Below, in pieces: positions 11,524 through 13,033 of a stretch of DNA of 13,033 nucleotides. Made by a program: the position numbers and the translations under genes. Positions within the stretch are counted from its first letter, which is position 1. The number at the start of each line of letters is the position of its first letter. The DNA comes from Patescibacteria group bacterium (GTDB lineage Bacteria; Patescibacteriota; Minisyncoccia; UBA6257; Colwellbacteraceae): NCBI GenBank assembly GCA_018826645.1, contig JAHJZF010000021.1, forward strand, positions 1 through 13,033. Reading direction: 5' to 3'. The notes under the pieces were generated by a model. That model saw only the letters and a program-made list of their open reading frames with translations. It did no database searches and was not told where the DNA came from.

Positions 11524-12233
11524 TGCGTTTTGTAGTATCCGGGGATAGCATGAAGCCAGCATATCCTGCTGGCTCAAAAGTATTTGTTAGTAGTTTGTTT
11601 AAACCCCGCGTAGGAGACGTGGTTGTTCTCAGGGACCCTAGGGACGAACGTTTAGTTTTGAAACGCATTAAATCGTTCGAAAGAAGGAGATATTTTGTCG
11701 AAGGAGATAATATCGAAAAAAGTACTGACAGCAGGCATTTTGGAGAAATAGAAAAAGAATCTATTATGGGGAAGGTCATGTTTAAATATCCTAAAGACAA
11801 AGAGGGGTGGCTGGTTTTTTCTATGAGAGCTTTGGCATCTTTTGGCGTCCTAGATTCTTCATATCTTACTTATAGTCATTATCAACAAGGAGAGACTCTT
11901 TGCGATATAATCCCGGGTTCTTGTGATTTAGTAACTGGAAGTAGCTACGCAGTTGTGTTTGGAGTACCGCTTGCCATCTTGGGCGCATTTTTCTACTTAT
12001 CTGTTTTAGTAATACTTTTTCTATACAAAAAAATGGGACAATTAGATATTTTAAAAATTTTAGCAGGGTGGACGGCAATAGGTTTTGCCATGAGCCTTTA
12101 CTTGACGTATCTACAAGCGTTTGTGATTAATGCGTATTGTCTTTTTTGTCTCGGGTCGGCGTTAACTTCTACCACCTTGTTTATATTGGCGCTTGTCTTA
12201 TTTAAGAGTAAAAAATCAATAACGAATGAATAG
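11523..12233 (+). CDS. SodX-type NiSOD maturation protease fused to a VKOR domain
   Basis: The 236-residue protein has two domains in one frame. Residues 1-92 are an S24/S26-type protease like SodX: GDSMKPAYPAG with S9, VGDVVVLRDP, LVLKRI with K47 as the likely general base, EGDNIEKSTDSRHFG and GKV. Residues 97-230 are a VKOR domain: a first helix, loop cysteines C127 and C134 (CDIIPGSCDLV), SSYAVVFGVPLAILG, and the C206-x-x-C209 centre (YCLFC) in the last part. VKOR recycles quinone to make disulfides. With the usual VKOR topology the N-terminal protease would be cytoplasmic and the redox loop outside, matching cytoplasmic SodN (inference). It overlaps sodN by one base and the next gene by eight. 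Confidence 0.88.
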   Translation: MRFVVSGDSMKPAYPAGSKVFVSSLFKPRVGDVVVLRDPRDERLVLKRIKSFERRRYFVEGDNIEKSTDSRHFGEIEKESIMGKVMFKYPKDKEGWLVFSMRALASFGVLDSSYLTYSHYQQGETLCDIIPGSCDLVTGSSYAVVFGVPLAILGAFFYLSVLVILFLYKKMGQLDILKILAGWTAIGFAMSLYLTYLQAFVINAYCLFCLGSALTSTTLFILALVLFKSKKSITNE

Positions 12234-12699
12234 GCACTCTAAAATATGGCTTGCGATTATAAGGCTCTCTTTGGGGTGGTTAATGTTTTATGCAGGTATT
12301 ACTAAGATTATGGACCCCGAATGGACAGCCGAAGGATATGCGAAGAGCGCTAAGACGTTGCCAGCGCTTTATGAGTGGTTCGCTTCGCCGGCCAATATGG
12401 GCTGGATAGATTTTATAAATAAATGGGGACTAACACTCCTTGGGATTTCTCTCATTCTTGGTATAGGCGTCCGATTGAGTTCCGCTTTGGGCGCTGTGTT
12501 GATGCTCTCATACTATTTACCAGTTTTAGATTTTCCTTATGCGGGAGAACATAGCTTCATAGTCGATGAGCACGTTATTTATATAGGAGTTTTAATATTC
12601 TTTGCCGTGGAAAGAGCGGGTCGGCACTTCGGCTTAGAGAAGTGGTTCGGTAAAACATTTTTTAAGAGACTCCCAAAGCTCCAAAAATACTGGGGCTAG
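12226..12699 (+). CDS. DoxX-family membrane protein
   Basis: The 157-residue protein has about four membrane helices and the DoxX layout: IIRLSLGWLMFYAGITKIMD near the N terminus, then WGLTLLGISLILGIGVRLSS, LMLSYYLPVLDF and HVIYIGVLIFF. DoxX/DoxD-like proteins are membrane partners of quinone- and thiol-redox systems; in actinobacteria DoxX forms a complex with a superoxide dismutase and a thiol oxidoreductase. The position directly after sodN and the SodX-VKOR fusion therefore suggests a shared redox function (inference). It overlaps the previous gene by eight bases and has no SD of its own, so coupled translation is likely. Confidence 0.88.
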   Translation: MNRHSKIWLAIIRLSLGWLMFYAGITKIMDPEWTAEGYAKSAKTLPALYEWFASPANMGWIDFINKWGLTLLGISLILGIGVRLSSALGAVLMLSYYLPVLDFPYAGEHSFIVDEHVIYIGVLIFFAVERAGRHFGLEKWFGKTFFKRLPKLQKYWG

Positions 12700-12720
12700 A
12701 TTACTTTACTAAAGAGTCGG

Positions 12721-12726
12721 TATAAT
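12721..12726 (+). promoter_or_regulatory. -10 box of rmuC
   Basis: A perfect TATAAT ends eight bases before the ATG at 12735, so the leader is about two bases. Confidence 0.55.
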
Positions 12727-12734
12727 TAAGAAAG

Positions 12735-13033
12735 ATGCAATATTCTGACATTCTTATATTAATTGGTATCGCCGTCGTAGTTTGGTTGCTTCTGACGCGC
12801 GATAAGACGAAAGAGGGAGACACGCAGTCCGCCCTGCTTTTACAAAACCAGATGAAGGAGATTAACCGTACTATTCAAAAGCAGTACGAAGAAAGTATTA
12901 AAATTGTTAAAGATTCTGTAAGGGGGCTCACTAAGATGGAAGAGAGTCAGAAACAGGTCGCCGATGTCGGCAAGCAGATAGAAGGTCTGCAAAACATTTT
13001 GAAAAATCCGAAGCAGAGAGGAGTTTTAGGAGA
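12735..13033 (+). CDS. rmuC: RmuC family protein, N-terminal part (cut by window edge)
   Basis: From ATG 12735 the frame stays open to the window end: MQYSDILILIGIAVVVWLLL (N-terminal membrane helix), then a charged coiled-coil-like segment (NQMKEINRTIQKQYEESIKI) and finally LQNILKNPKQRGVLGE, the highly characteristic entry into the RmuC nuclease-like domain. About 99 residues are visible; the family is usually 300-500 residues, so most of the catalytic domain lies beyond the window. RmuC limits recombination at inverted repeats. It has its own -10 box and is separated from the DoxX gene by 35 bases. Confidence 0.9.
   Translation, partial: MQYSDILILIGIAVVVWLLLTRDKTKEGDTQSALLLQNQMKEINRTIQKQYEESIKIVKDSVRGLTKMEESQKQVADVGKQIEGLQNILKNPKQRGVLG

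Noticed and set aside
1..13033. CRISPR array, insertion sequence or rRNA
   Set aside because: No regularly spaced short repeats, no transposase frame and no rRNA segment were seen on either strand.

Overview
The window looks like a piece of a Candidate Phyla Radiation (Patescibacteria, probably Parcubacteria-like) genome. The reasons are compact, tightly packed genes, a short Obg GTPase without a C-terminal extension, a short RarA, a DUF5667 surface protein, a VanY-type carboxypeptidase with an N-terminal coiled coil, and small conserved membrane proteins. TGA acts as a stop codon, so code 11 fits. No 16S or marker set is present, so the phylum assignment is inference.

Layout: a truncated cold-shock gene (-) and a GIY-YIG protein (-) are followed by a small membrane protein and rarA (+). 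Next come vanY-like (-), a 39-residue very basic protein (-) and, divergent from it, obg (+). An apparent operon at 4068-6206 encodes TspO, DUF1295, DUF2177 and a conserved Trp/Arg-rich protein. Positions 6206-6690 hold two 83-base direct repeats bracketing a GC-richer cassette with a small minus-strand gene. Then follow a GNAT-like protein, an acidic exported membrane-anchored protein with a clear terminator, a second cassette-like block (8339-8838) carrying another small minus-strand gene, a small Cys-containing exported protein (-), a GrpB-family protein (+) and tRNA-Asn (-). The last operon (10055-12699) encodes a DUF5667/Kazal exported protein, nickel superoxide dismutase (SodN), a SodX-type maturation protease fused to a VKOR domain, and a DoxX-family membrane protein. 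The window ends in the first part of rmuC.

Two themes stand out. First, almost every gene that begins a transcription unit has a -10 box (often extended, TGnTATAAT-like) ending only 6-10 bases before the start codon, so most transcripts appear leaderless or nearly so, and Shine-Dalgarno sequences are not evident. The two cassette genes are the exception: they carry strong SD sequences (AGGAGGT, GGAGG), a different base composition and their own terminator-like hairpins, which suggests acquired DNA. Second, the SodX-VKOR fusion sits between sodN and doxX and links nickel-SOD maturation to membrane thiol/disulfide chemistry in one polypeptide. It is the best candidate for a little-described system here.
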